From: Trissonchulus latispiculum
Lineage: Eukaryota > Nematoda > Enoplea > Enoplida > Ironidae
DNA length: 64,000 bases
Reading direction: 5' to 3'
Assembly (NCBI GenBank): GCA_030248195.1
Contig: JASAND010020615.1
Coordinates: forward strand, 1-64,000
The notes below the pieces were generated by a model. That model was not told the DNA's origin, searched no databases, and saw only the letters and a list, made by a program, of their open reading frames with translations. Below, piece after piece: positions 1 through 11,233 of the stretch (positions are counted from its first letter, which is position 1; the number at the start of each line of letters is the position of its first letter). Made by a program: the position numbers and the translations under genes.

Positions 1-58
<58 letters not shown>
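1..58. repeat. (TA)n microsatellite
   Basis: Uninterrupted TA dinucleotide run at the window edge. It truncates the LINE fragment that follows, so the LINE coding sequence starts directly out of the microsatellite. Confidence 0.95.
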
Positions 59-60
<2 letters not shown>

Positions 61-505
61 AAGATCAAGTCATATGGTTCATTCATATGAAGACATTGAC
101 TTAATAGAAAATGTCCAACGAAAATTTACAAAAATGTTACCGGGGATGTCTGCAGTTCCTTATCCGGCTAGACTGAAGAGGCTACATATGACTAGCTTGG
201 AAGAACGCAGTGTAAAAGACCTTACTCTCGTTTTCAAGTTACTTAATAATGAGTTAGATATGTTTTCAGATATCTTTTTTGCTTTTCATACAGATTGTAT
301 GGTAAGGGGTCATAATATGAAACTTTTTTACAAAAGATGCCGTTTGGATGCAAGAAAAAACTTTTTTACTTTACGTGTTGTTCCAATTTGGAACTCACTC
401 CCAAATTCTGTTATCAGCAGTCTAAATTCCGATACTTTTAAAAGAAATTTGCAAGATGTTTGTTTTCAGCGGTTTCTTAGAGGCCGAGCATTAGTAGCCA
501 GATAA
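56..505 (+). pseudogene. LINE reverse transcriptase, C-terminal fragment (CR1/L2-like)
   Basis: An open frame of 149 codons ending in a stop at 503-505. It matches the tail of ORF2 proteins from non-LTR retrotransposons of the CR1/L2/Jockey type. Typical blocks are visible: IENVQRKFTK near residue 18, a YPARLKRL block near 36, SLEERSVKDL near 47, and VVPIWNSLPNSV near 108 followed by FKRNL. In this family the segment lies after the RT palm and thumb and has no catalytic residues. The endonuclease and RT core are missing because the frame begins at the TA microsatellite, so this is a 5'-truncated, dead copy. Family membership is inferred from motifs; the exact clade is uncertain. Confidence 0.75.
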
Positions 506-612
506 TGGCTCTCTCGACCTTATCATTGCTGCACTACATTGTCGTAATTGCTTTTGATTCTTGCCGTAGAACTGGATTGTGCTGGCAATAAACTAAACTA
601 AAACTAAACTCC
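506..612 (+). repeat. LINE 3' UTR and short-repeat tail
   Basis: A short 3' UTR follows the LINE stop and ends in AACTAAACTAAAACTAAACT. Tails made of short tandem repeats rather than poly(A) are typical of CR1/L2-type LINEs, so this probably marks the true 3' end of the copy. Confidence 0.6.
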
Positions 613-1185
613 TGCTCATTTTATGACAGTTTGAAAATGACACCTACTTTTTGGTCCGACCATGCCAAAATTTTGCAAAAGTTTGGACCGATGTAACTTT
701 TGACTGAGTTGGGCTAGAAAAGTATTGCAAATATCTGAAATGGTGGCAAGTCTTCCTCTTTTTGCACATAGCAAAAATTAGATCGATCCGATGCACCGTT
801 AGTCTGACACATTGCCAAATGTGGCGGGGGAAAACCCCCCACCCAATTATATTTTTAAATTTTTTAACAACCTAACAGGGAAACAATTCGACATTATGTA
901 TATATAGCACAGTACTATTGAGGATGCTGCATCATCCTATGGTGTCAGATTTGGATAATTTTGCTTCAATGGCTAGCTAGGGGACAAAAACCCTGAAAGT
1001 GCCATTTCGGTAGTGGAGGACCCAGGGACATGTCCAAGTGTGGATTTTAACAGCCAATTGAACGTAAAAAACCCATTCTCTACACGATAGACTAATAAGT
1101 TTCATCAAATTATATACATCGTTACGTACGCCAAGTACGATGGCATATAAAGTTCTCATCTAGCCCTTATAAATATCATCATAGG
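613..1185 (+). repeat. Dispersed repeat R1, copy 1
   Basis: This non-coding stretch recurs at 53432-54325 in the same orientation. Shared blocks include CTACTTTTTGGTCC, ATCCGATGCACCGTTAG (with substitutions), AACAATTCG and GTACGCCAAGTACGATGG. Copy 2 carries about 330 extra bases between the last two blocks, so one copy has an insertion or the other a deletion. No coding potential is seen. The family is unknown to me. Confidence 0.75.
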
Positions 1186-1213
1186 GGTCGCGGTAGCGTC
1201 ACTCATATTTAGA

Positions 1214-1605
1214 CAGGGTATTTTTTAGGGATTGTTTTCCGGGGCTTTCAGGCCCCCGGGCCCGGAGGGGGAAGAAATTTTCGGGGGGGGGGGAAGAATT
1301 TTTTGCAAAATGAGCCAAAAAATGGTATTTTATGGCGTATTTTGCATGGTGAAACGTAAAAAGTTCTCAAAAATGCCAGAATTTAAGCTAAAAATAGCTA
1401 TTGTGACGAAAAAATCCCCGGCGAAGCCGGAAACTTTTTGAAAATTGGCCTATGTTTGGCAAAAATTTGGACCTCCAAAAAATCCCGGGGGGGGAAGCAA
1501 AAATCCCGGGAGGGGGCGATTTCGGGGGGAGAAGGCATTTTCGGGGGGGGGGGGAAGGTCAATTTCGGGGGGGTGCCCCCCGCCCCCCCCGTAAAAAACA
1601 CCCTG
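1214..1605. mobile_element. 392-bp G-rich TIR element with 6-bp target duplication
   Basis: The left end reads CAGGGTATTTTTTA and the right end, reverse complemented, CAGGGTGTTTTTTACGGGG, giving terminal inverted repeats of about 14 bp with one mismatch. Both flanks carry TTTAGA (1208-1213 and 1606-1611), a direct target duplication. The interior is non-coding and contains several runs of 7-12 G. It is a non-autonomous DNA transposon (MITE). The superfamily is not decided: a 6-bp duplication is unusual for hAT or P elements, which make 8 bp. Confidence 0.7.
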
Positions 1606-1711
1606 TTTAGATGGGGTATTTTTCGCCTTGTTCTGGTCCCCCCTTATTGTTCGACAAAAATTTTTGTCTACGATTTTGCTGAGAAGTTGCTCCTAGGGTA
1701 AATCGAGGTAG

Positions 1712-2587
1712 CCATAGTTTCCTTTGGGGGGGGGGGTGTCCATAGTTTCCCTGGAACTTTGGGTCTAGGGGGGGGTAAATCTTGGCCGACCTCCGAAATG
1801 TGATGGGGGTACCCCCGCAACCCCCCCCCCAGAATTCGGACCTCAGAAATTTCGAAAAATGGCCAAAAAATGCAAAATTTTCTGTAATTTAGCCCTTTTT
1901 TCATCAAAATAAGGCTTGTTTTTAACGTTGTAGGCGTTTTTGCACCGTTTTAAAGCGATTTTAGGTCAAAAGTTTAGAAAAATTTTTCAAAAAATGACCA
2001 TTTTTCGAGCAAATTTAGCTAACTTTTTGGGTCCAAAAATCGTTGGGGAGGGTTCGGGGGGGGTAGCCAAAAGTTGGGGGAGGGTCAGTCAAAAAATCTG
2101 GGGGGGTAAATTTGGTAAAAAATTTTGTGGGGGGGATACCCCCCAACCCCCCCCAAGGAAACTATGGGGGTGTCCACCCACACGATTTTTGACCAATTTT
2201 ACCCCCTCCCACTTCCCAGAATCTTTGACATACCCTTCCCAACTTTCGGCTACCCCTCCCCCCAAAACCCGCCCAGCTATTTTTGGCCGACAAGGTTAGC
2301 TATATTTGGCCGAAAAATAATCACTTTTTCAAAAATTTTTCTAAAATTGCCTTAAAATCTGTTTAAAACGGTGCAAAAATGCCTAAAACGTTAAAAACAG
2401 GCCTTATTATGAAGAAAAAAGGGCTAAATTACCGATAATTTTGCCTGTTTTGGCCATTTTTCGAAATTTCTGAGGCCCGAATTCGGGGGATATATACCCC
2501 CATCACATTTCTTGGGCGACCTCCAACCTTCTAAGATTTATATACCCCCCCCCAGACCCAAAGTTCCAGAGAAACTATGGAGGAAAC
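1712..2587. mobile_element. Fold-back element F1 (arms about 430 bp)
   Basis: The left arm (about 1740-2165) and right arm (about 2172-2587) are imperfect reverse complements. For example, CCATAGTTTCCCTGGAAC at the left end pairs with the segment ending AGAGAAACTATGG at the right. AAAGCGATTTTAGG-type sequence, the AAACGGTGCAAAAA block and the GGCCATTTTTCGAAATTTC block also recur inverted. A single-arm relative lies at 55228-55622. There is no coding content; apparent ORFs here are G/C-run artefacts. It is probably a non-autonomous fold-back or MITE dimer. Confidence 0.75.
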
Positions 2588-5424
2588 TCCGAATCTGCAG
2601 TCGAAATTTAATAAAAATCGATTGTTCGCCCGCAATAAATTTTCATCGATTTTTCAAAAACGCATCAATAACTCAAATTTATGATATATAAATTAAAATT
2701 TGTCATAAAAAAATTTGTTATAAACGTGTATTTCTCGCGATAATAAACACGTATGGACTATACATAAAAATTTGGACTTATACACCTATATGGCTAGGAT
2801 TATAGGGATCCTCTCCCCCACCCCCAATTTGGTTTAACTTCATAACAAGCCATGCAATAATGAACAAGTTCCTAGTAAATTATGTCAAGTGTAAAATTCT
2901 GACATTAAATTCAGTTTACGTGTATTCTTACTTCATTTATGGGAAGCAGAGGAAGGACAACTAGTCATTTCTGCGAAATCAAAAAGTAATTCATTCGGAG
3001 ATATTATCTGCCACTTCAGTCAGACTTCACTATTTGAGCCCGAGACTTCTTCACGCAGATGAGCGGACGCTTGAACACAGTTGTAAAAACAATTGCCGTG
3101 AAGTAAGCATTCATACTATTTTGCTCAAATAATATTTCTATTGTGCTAAATGAATTACTTTGTAATACAAGAGTAATACAGTTTACAAGAATTGTGAAAT
3201 GGTCGTGCTTTAAAATCGTGCTTTAAAAATTTCGACTGCCTTTCAACTTCACCCTGTTGTTAGTTCCAGAGGATGGTTTTGCTGGGACATCAACAGTTAC
3301 TGAGTAAGTAAATAAGGAATGCCTAGATCTATTTGTACAACAAATTGTTAGTAACAGTTTATAAATCCGTAGGAACTGTCGTACGACACGGTTACTGCAC
3401 AACGTGCAATTTATAACGCGCAACCTGTGAGCCAGCTTTAAATCTGTCAATTAGCAGCAATGCATTGCTGGTCAACGAATAAACTGCTCCTCATGAGACT
3501 AGAATTTCCAAATACTATTTCTTGCTATTATCGATCTGTCAGTTTAATTTTCTTTTTTTCATTATTATGTTATATATTCAGGATTCAAGATTAGCTGTAG
3601 CCAAACTTGGTGAAATCTGGCTAATAATATATCTGCCTGCATATGCTTAGGTTGTTTTTTGGTTCTGAATAACAGAATTGTAAGCAATACACAGAATTTG
3701 CAAGTTTTCAAAATAAATTACAACGGAAAATTTTGTTTTATAATAAACTAAAAGAATGGCCTCGGAGTATATGCAAACAGAGCACAATATGCAAAATTAT
3801 AAATTACTTCATCCACGACCGGAAAATGAATTCATAAAGCATTGAATATTTATTTATATTCAAAGCTTTAAAAACGTTTCGTTTTGTGTAAACTGCAAGC
3901 CAGTCGCCGCAGAAGAGTAAATAAACTCATCTGATACAGAACATGCTGAAGAATGTATTTGCCAAATTTCAGACCGATTCATTAAATTTTTACTTCACTT
4001 CCGAAAGTAACCCTGTGGAATCCTGTAGTCCTACTACCACCAAACGACTCTTTTCAAACAATGGCTCCTTCGCAATGGTTGGTTAGAATAGGTGCTCGCC
4101 AAGTTTTAATACATGTCTGCTTTCAGGTCGACAAAGTTTGTCATGGCTAAATGTCTCATTTAATGAGCATTTGTGAGTGATGTGGCTTTTTTGTTACTCT
4201 ACTCGTGCATTTCTTAACCAACTATTTATTAGCTATCATACTGGTTCAGAAAATGGCTCGATAAATGTTTGGTCTTTGTGACTTTTCTGTTTGGTCATGT
4301 TCGCTTGTTTCTGCTTCATTGCTGCAGTGTATGACAGAAAATTGAGCGAAGCAGCATAACTTAGTAAATAACGTATCAAGGTCAGATATCAATTTCCCCA
4401 ATTTTCATTTAAATTAATTTAAGCTTAAATTCGTTTAATTTAAACTAATTACTTGCAAAATGCAATTAAATTCATCGATTTAGTTCCACGGGAAAGGTTC
4501 AACCAACTCTCCACCCACCAGCTTGATAGAAGATCGGATTAGTACACCTTTATATTAGCTGATTCCAAAACAATTACCAGCTTTCAAGGGTCAAATAAAT
4601 GAATCTGCCGTAATTTTGCATAATGACAGTATTGTTTGAAGAAATTGAACTCAGTAAGCACTCTGTAATTCAATATTTTCTGATCATTTTTACAGAAGGT
4701 TATTCCACTAGCATGTTAACATTCTGCTAAGTACGCCAGTCTTTACCCACATGGATCCTTTGATCCTTATGATAATACATGCTAACAGGGATGGCTTTCC
4801 CTTGTTTGCAATTACGTAATGTAGGAAATCCACTCAATCATGTTGATTTATTTTAGGTATAAAAATGACTGACTCCTTTGTTTTCGTGTAATTACCTTTT
4901 CAAGTACAAACCATTTACCTTCGTCCCCCTATCATTAGGGTCAGTCTGCTACCTATGAATATTTAACGCCGTCAACGTTTGTCGCAGGATTTCTAGGATT
5001 AACAATATCCGCCTCACAATTTCGAAATTGGCGGGAACAAAATTAATTAGATTTTGTGTCTGTAGCTTTTTCGAAGAAAAATTTTCCCACTTCACTTCTC
5101 AGCTTTCCCAACAGCTGAGCCTTCATCTGTGTTAGTGTTTGAGCTTTGGGTGATGCTTTCTGCGCCGACCTTTTGATTTTTACTTTTATCCTACCGCAAT
5201 GCAGACTGTACGAGGACTAGTGTTGTTCACCGACCCTTCTCAAACCAGCTGGCCCGGGTATCGGCCCCGCCCTCGTCCACGAAAAATTTGGCCGGTGAAT
5301 AACATTAATACAGACTTTAGACCAGTCCAATGTTTATGATTATATGTAGGTAACTAATTAGTTTAGCCCAAGAGTTTATAACAGGATTAATCATTTTACA
5401 TTTTATTCTCGTATTATTCTCTTG
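2588..5424. other. AT-rich intergenic DNA without a recognisable gene
   Basis: No ORF with family resemblance, RNA gene or terminal repeat was recognised. About 2725-2760 holds an inverted fragment (CGTGTATTTCTCGCGATAAT) of the G-rich repeat found at 49340 and 50850. Near 4415-4430 there is a perfect 16-bp palindrome, AATTTAAGCTTAAATT. Otherwise the sequence appears unique. Confidence 0.6.
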
Positions 5425-5590
5425 GGACCTTATCGCTCGCGAGTTAAAAGAGCAGAGTTGAAAGTTTTTAACTCGTTTAACACTATAGAAGAGTTAAAAT
5501 GAACTGTTTAACTCTTTTAACCCTGTGCGCGGAACGGATTGAGTTAATTTTAACTAGTTTAGCTCTTTTAACTCGCTGCGCGAAATGTCC
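5425..5590. repeat. Clustered GAGTTAAAA / TTTTAACTC motifs
   Basis: Within about 165 bp the words GAGTTAA and TTAACTC recur roughly eight times in both orientations. CG-rich spots (CTGTGCGCGG, CGCTGCGCG) sit between them. Adjacent opposite copies can form small hairpins. No function is assigned. Confidence 0.5.
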
Positions 5591-6564
5591 TTAGTTAAAC
5601 GTAGCAAGGGCTATAAAATTTGCTACTAGATTTAAAACTTTGTGGTCAAAACGGGGATAATTCAAGGTTTTACAATTAAAGATCAAACAAAACATTGCTG
5701 TTACACAAACCAAGGAAGGAAGGAAGAAAGGAAAGAATGAAGTAGAGTTGTTTGTGTCTTTGGAGACATTATTCCCTATTCTTTGTCACATGATTTGTGG
5801 CCAGGTCCATTTGTTCAACAAATCTTCAGTAGCGGCACTCTTGTTGTGCGATTTCTGCTCGTTCTGTTCAATCTTAAGTCACCTAAGTTTTGCTTACATG
5901 TCAGGTTTGGAACTGGAAATCCCATTTTTAGGGTAGAAGTCCTGAGAGGTTACGGGGGAGATGGCAAAAAGTTTTGCTGAATGAGAGATGATTAGCCTAA
6001 GTCCTAAGACGACTGAAAATGATGAAATTTTTCGCTTAATTCATTTTGTACTATAGTATTAGCCGCCCTCAGGGTGTAATTGGCTCAATGTTTTGCAAGA
6101 AAATAGGCATCCCTAGAGACAGAACTTAATCCATTTATTTTTGTGTTTATTTATCTTTTCATTTTTCGGTACTATCTCTGCCATTTTAAGTATAAATAGT
6201 TTTTGGTTGATGAGATTGAACTGTTTTAAACAACAAATACCTTAGATAATGATAAGTGCTGAAGAAGCAATGCTTTTCGTATTTATATGAAAAGAGTAAA
6301 AAGCGCCTGCCATGCCTTGCCTATGGGCGAGAGTACAGCAGAATCCATGGCAAGCGCTTTTCATCATTTCTTTAGGATTAGTGCGAGTATCCTTCATAGA
6401 TCTGGCTGCTAACCATAGTTTGCTTCATTTACTTGATGTAAATGCACAGAAATTTTGAGAGGTCGCCTGTGTCATACTACTGTATATCTTAATTTTTCAA
6501 AAAAGAGCGGTTCCAGCTGAGCATCGATGTGCTATCCGTGTACGACCTCAACCCAGAAATCTGG
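5591..6564. other. Intergenic DNA without a recognisable gene
   Basis: Short ORFs here lack family features and overlap in several frames. I see no tRNA-like box, terminal repeat or splice-flanked open frame. Confidence 0.5.
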
Positions 6565-7110
6565 GATCTTTTCCACAATATCTATCCCCCCCAGCCCAAA
6601 TGAAGTTAACGACTCATACAAATTTTCTTAATACATTGAAGATAGGTTGATGGGTGACTCCTGATTACAAAAACGTAAAAAATTCAAAAATTTAATATTT
6701 TTAAAAATTTAAAATTTTGAATTTTTGAAATTTTTTACGTTAATCAGGTAGAATCGAACACGCTGATCATTTTTCATCATTGCAGTAACTTCTGAAAATG
6801 CATCCTTCGTTCACTACACCTGTTTAAAGTTTGAAAATCAAAGGAAAATAACGCCTTTTGAATTATCAAGGTTTAAACAGGTGTAGTGAACGAAGGATGC
6901 CTTTTCAGGCGTTACTGCAATGATGAAAAATGATCAGCGTGTTTGATTCTACCTGACGAACGTAAAAAATTTCAAAAATTCAAAATTTTATATTTTTGAA
7001 AGTTTTATACGTTTTTGTAATCAGGAGTCACCCAGCAATCTTCAAAGTATTAACAAAATTGGACGAGTCGTTAACTTTATTTGGGCTGGGGGGATATTGT
7101 GGAAAAGATC
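6565..7110. mobile_element. Fold-back element F2 (546-bp palindrome)
   Basis: The ends GATCTTTTCCACAATATC (6565) and GATATTGTGGAAAAGATC (ending 7110) are exact inverse complements. The arms stay paired through the AAATTCAAAAATTT-type block, GATCATTTTTCATCATTGCAG and GCATCCTTCGTTCACTACACC, down to a centre near 6845-6870. Arm identity looks high, with only small differences. No coding capacity is seen. It is interpreted as a fold-back/MITE-type mobile element. Confidence 0.85.
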
Positions 7111-7445
7111 ATCATTGCAGTAACTTCTGAAAATGCATCCTTCGTTCACTACACCTGTTTAAAGTTGAAGATCAAAGGAAAATACCGCGTTTTGAATTAT
7201 CAAGGTTTAAACACGTATAGTGAACGAAGGATGCCTTTTCAGGAGTTACTGCAATGATGAAAAATGATCAGCGTGTTCGATTCTACCTGACGAACGTAAA
7301 AAAATTTCAAAAATTCAAAATTTTAAATTTTTGAAAGTTTTTTACGTTTTTGTAATCAGGAGTCACCCAGCAATCTTCAAAGTATTAACAAAATTGGACG
7401 AGTCGTTAACTTTATTTGGGCTGGGGGGATATTGTGGAAAAGATC
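7111..7445. repeat. Partial tandem duplication of F2
   Basis: Positions 7113-7445 repeat 6778-7110 in direct orientation: the inner part of the left arm, the centre and the whole right arm, again ending GGAAAAGATC. A few substitutions separate the units. The duplication leaves three successive inverted segments, typical of slippage or unequal repair at a hairpin. Confidence 0.85.
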
Positions 7446-8693
7446 CGAAATGTGCACACAAATTGGGTTCGCTATGTTTATGTACTGTTAATGAATCTCA
7501 GTCACTTGCGGTTTTGCTGTAAGGAACATGAATGCTTGTTGGATTGCTTGCGAACTGTGGGCCTTTTGCACTGAGAATTATACAATGAAGTAACGAACGA
7601 AACTAATATATGTCACTACAGCACCTCCGACCCTGAAAATTCAGTCCTGAGGTGGGGATCGAAGCCACAGCCTTTGACGATTGATGACCGTTTCTGAGCT
7701 AATTCAGTTCCTGTTGGGAAACAAACACAAGTACAGGCACAGCACCAACAAAAAACTGCTCTCAGATTAACCAAAATATTCATTTTATTTACAACCTATT
7801 GGCTCGCAGCGGCCATTTCAACCATTTAGTTGGTTCATTTATTTATATTGTTGCTACAATATTAGCAGTTGGATTGATTGCTTCAATAGCAATTTTATTT
7901 ACGAGAATGACCAGGCCCCAGAGATTTCTCGGCTAGTTTCCGTAAATTTAGGTGCCGCTTAAAATGTATTATGGTGCTTCAATATTTAACGAATCAGCTA
8001 AATCTGTGAGATTTATGATATGCCCCCTCCACATAAATTGTGTTGATGAAGCCATTCTTTCGTGACAACTTCAGTCACGTTTTCTAGTATCAGGTTAACC
8101 TTCATTTCAAGTCTACACCGTAGCTCCTCCCAGGCTTGATCAAGAAGACTAATTTAGATTCCTTCTATGGGTGATGAGAAATCATAAATCACATTACATT
8201 AACGGGGGATGACATTTTAGAGTTCCATCAAATCCTGGGTCCCCCTTCCCAACAGCTCCACAGCGAGGATAGCAATTAGTATATCTCAATTTGTTCATTT
8301 GAAGGAGACTTAAACAAAAAGTTGCAAACGTAGTACAAACTGCGAAGTGGGTGGGGTTTCCTCCTTCTGGCGGGCTCATAGCCAAATTTCCTACCATGTG
8401 AGAGCAACTTTGGGACCCTGTCGACACCATCGACCCTAGTCACACCAACCAGTCATTTCTTTTTCGGACAAAATTGGGCAGATGTCCCCCCCCCGACAGA
8501 TCTCCTCTCAATCTATTCAAATATCGTAACTTGGTTTTTTGAGAGCGACCTTATGGCCTGTAGTCACCTCCACTTCAATGCATCCCCAGTACCCCTAGTC
8601 CTTTTGTTTCCTTAGGTTTCCCTGTACATTGCACTACTCTGTGATCTGGGTACACCGGTACCGCTAGTTACCCCTAGCGCTCACTCTTAGTAC
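7446..8693. other. Intergenic DNA with one tRNA-like SINE trace
   Basis: Apart from the tRNA-like segment at 7635-7705, no gene or repeat was recognised. A minus-strand 78-codon frame at 8194-8430 has no family resemblance and is not supported. Confidence 0.5.
7635..7705 (-). repeat. tRNA-derived SINE head (degenerate)
   Basis: On the minus strand an A-box-like TTAGCTCAGAAACGG is followed at tRNA spacing by a B-box-like GGCTTCGATCCCC. These match the internal RNA polymerase III promoter layout. The acceptor and anticodon arms do not pair well, so this is a tRNA-derived repeat or pseudogene rather than a working tRNA. Confidence 0.45.
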
Positions 8694-8978
8694 TGTAGCG
8701 CTTCTACCAGGGCTGGCGGATCAGGAAGAAACCAAGGACAAGCCCGAACGGGAGGCGTCAGGCACCATCGTACCCACGAAACCAGGACCTAGAAGAGAGA
8801 AGGGAAGAGGGAGGTTCAGCTTTTCACTCACCATTGAAAGTAAAGAATTGGTCCCGCCGGGGATCGAACCACGGCCCTTCTGACTCCGGAGCAGACATGC
8901 TAACCACTACACCGCGGGACCATCAGCTGAACTCCCATTGCAGGCTTATCAATCTTTCCTATACCTGCTTCCCTTACA
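8694..8978 (-). mobile_element. SINE-like unit, copy 1 (tRNA-Arg-like head)
   Basis: A 285-bp unit repeated almost identically at 9189-9473, offset 495 bp. On the minus strand it begins with an AT-rich leader, then the tRNA-like head (8921-8850), then a tRNA-unrelated body ending near GTAGAAGCGCTACA. A Pol III promoter plus an unrelated body is SINE architecture. The leader also resembles sequence at 16053-16092. Confidence 0.65.
8850..8921 (-). repeat. tRNA-Arg(CCG)-like sequence in SINE copy 1
   Basis: The minus strand shows a 7-bp acceptor stem (GGTCCCG with CGGGACC), A-box GTGTAGTGGTTAGCATG, and B-box GGTTCGATCCCCG with a good T-arm. The anticodon arm TCTGCTCCGGAGTCAGA resembles the arginine tRNA arm but has base shifts that spoil the five-pair stem and the U33 position. 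It is therefore called a SINE head or tRNA pseudogene; a functional tRNA cannot be fully excluded without covariance scoring. Confidence 0.6.
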
Positions 8979-9188
8979 TCTCCCCCGGGTTTCAATTAAG
9001 ACGCGTCCCGCGGCTTACTCAACTCGGAATCGAACCGAGAGCGCATCCAGCGCAGGGCATTCTGAGCCCAAGGGATCCGTGCTCCCCCGACACACGTTCC
9101 AGACCCCTTTAGATCCAACCAACCAGAAGCAACTACTGGGGGACCGGAGACAGGAGTCCAATCCGGGTCCTGAGGCAGCCTCGCCACA
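8979..9188. other. Spacer between SINE copies with a further tRNA-like B box
   Basis: On the minus strand this contains GGTTCGATTCCGAG, a good B-box, within a GC-rich segment unlike the SINE units. It may be the remnant of another Pol III element captured between, or duplicated with, the two copies. Confidence 0.4.
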
Positions 9189-9473
9189 TGTAGCGCTTCT
9201 ACCAGGGCTGGCGGATCAGGAAGAAACCAAGGACAAGCCCGAACGGGAGGCGTCAGGCACCATCGTACCCACGAAACCAGGACCTAGAAGAGAGAAGGGA
9301 AGAGGGAGGTTCAGCTTTTCACTCACCATTGAAAGTAAAGAATTGGTCCCGCCGGGGATCGAACCACGGCCCTTCTGACTCCGGAGCAGACATGCTAACC
9401 AGTACACCACGGGACCATCAGCTGAACTCCCATTGCAGGCTTATCAATCTTTCCTATACCTGCTTCCCTTACA
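9189..9473 (-). mobile_element. SINE-like unit, copy 2
   Basis: Direct repeat of 8694-8978. Its tRNA-like head lies at 9345-9416 and differs from copy 1 by a few bases, for example CACCACGGG against CACCGCGGG, which weakens one acceptor-proximal pair. The near identity suggests recent segmental duplication or two insertions of one young subfamily. Confidence 0.65.
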
Positions 9474-10773
9474 GTACTCCCACCCAGTGCCAGTAACCCT
9501 GGAACTTCCAATCTGAGAATTAATAATGCTATTCCCTGTAATGGGTCCCTCTGCATTGTTCTAATTGTGTTTCTTTCGAGCTTTAGATCGCAAGCATATT
9601 AGGCATATCAGTATCAAATCATGTCTGGCGAATTAAAGCCTACCTGAATTCTTTTGATTCCAGGCTTTACGGGAGATAGGAGAGGAGGTCAGCGTCAGCA
9701 GTTACCGCTAGCGTGTAGAGGATGTGTCACCCCACTCATACCTGTTGTCATGCTCTTATGTATTTAGTCTTGGCTTTATGTAGACCATTTGTCTTAATTT
9801 GATTTCAACTAAATACAAGAGTAATGCATGCTTTTGTCTAGGATTTTGTACCTGAATCTAAAGCTTTTTTACCAATTTCACTCTCAGCTACAACTTTATG
9901 ACGCAAATTCAGCCTTCAAATATGGAGGAGTTTTCAGTCATAAAATTGTCACACCTGCTCTTTAGAGCGCTTGTTTCTTGGAGTAAAATATGATCCCGGG
10001 GATGGATGGGTACTACGGGTCCGGGGGCGGGGAGGATTCTATCTTAGCTAAAACATTTCCCATAAGCCTTTTGCAGTTAAAAACTGACCATGTTATGTTT
10101 GAAAGCTCCTTCTCTGTGTAATTGATGTCAGAAAATTGAGGAAAATTGTGTTAAGCACTTTTCAGTTCAGACATGACTTCAAACGACATATCCCTCCTCC
10201 TCCTATTCTACTTTTCTCTCCTCTCCTTTTAATGCCATTTCAGCTTCTATTCTGCGGATATCTTTAAGTCAAACTGACAGTTTTCCACAAAAACTTTCGA
10301 TTACGAGAAAGTTACGACACCCATTTAAGGGAAAGTGCAGGAAATGTCGCTTTAGCAACTTCGTTTGATACTGTATTGCTAAAATATGAAATAACTAAAA
10401 TTGGAAAAAATGGAAAAATTAGCTGGAGTAGTGGGAGTTGAACCAGGTATATATGTTTGGTTTGTAGTTGGACTACCTAACCACTCAACTATGCAAGTAT
10501 ATAAATCTCTGACAATTAAGCTGATCCCTTCTATTCGGATGAATAAGACTTTATTCGGCCTAATTTAACACCAGTTTTAGATGGAAGTGAAAGGTTTTCC
10601 GAAAACATCACATCTTAGTTATCAAGCAGAAAGCATCATCTGCAGATTAAAGGCTTACCTCATATTTGTGTGCTGTCTGGGTACTCAGTTATGGGGTCAC
10701 TAGGTACTCAGCTGTGGGGGGGTCAGCCGTTATTGTGGCGCAGATGATGTCTACAGACTGATAACCAGGGTTT
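9474..10773. other. Intergenic DNA with a SINE trace at 10424-10502
   Basis: No gene recognised. The minus strand at 10502-10424 has A-box TAGTTGAGTGGTTAGG and B-box GGTTCAACTCCC at tRNA-like spacing, a degenerate tRNA-derived SINE head. The remainder shows nothing recognisable. Confidence 0.5.
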
Positions 10774-10990
10774 TTTGCGTCCAGATGTGCGTCTGGACGC
10801 AAAGTTTCTTATCTCGACCCAATACAATTTTAACCGGACGCAAGCTAGACGCAACATTATTTCGGGAGAAAATTCACTTTTGTAAGAGTAAAAACATTAA
10901 ATGTTTCCAATACCAATTTTTCCGTTTTTTTCCAAAATTTTCTTCGGCTCCTGAGGGCTTCGCCCCCAGACCCCCGGTGTTTCCCACTTT
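10774..10990. repeat. Hairpin TTTGCGTCCAG and CGCCCCCAGACCCCC repeat fragment
   Basis: 10774-10784 and 10793-10803 form a perfect 11-bp stem (TTTGCGTCCAG / CTGGACGCAAA). The right part (about 10940-10978) is an inverted copy of the GGGGGTCTGGGGGCGAAGCC segment found inside the hAT-like MITEs at 49721 and 57930, so this is probably a truncated relative of those elements. Confidence 0.5.
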
Positions 10991-11233
10991 GTCATGGAAT
11001 ACCAAGGTGCAAGGTCATGCCTCAATGTTACTCAATGTTATTTGCTAAGTTGTTGTCCACCTGCATCCATATTAGATCTTTTCCAACTGGTAAATTTCAC
11101 TTCAATAATATCAGTAATAGCCATTTCTTGTCACACCCTTAGTCATTATGTACTCTTGTTTTATTGTCATTTTAGGTATAGGTTTAACGTTTGCTTTTTC
11201 AGTTTCAGCTTTGCAACAGCGCAGCGGGGAAAC

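Noticed and set aside
1398..2355. Gly/Pro-rich ORFs on both strands across 1.2-2.6 kb
   Set aside because: They arise from G and C runs in the TIR element and fold-back F1 and are mirrored on both arms.
8850..8921. Functional tRNA-Arg gene
   Set aside because: Good acceptor and T arms but the anticodon arm is shifted and it sits in a duplicated SINE-like unit; annotated as tRNA-like repeat instead.
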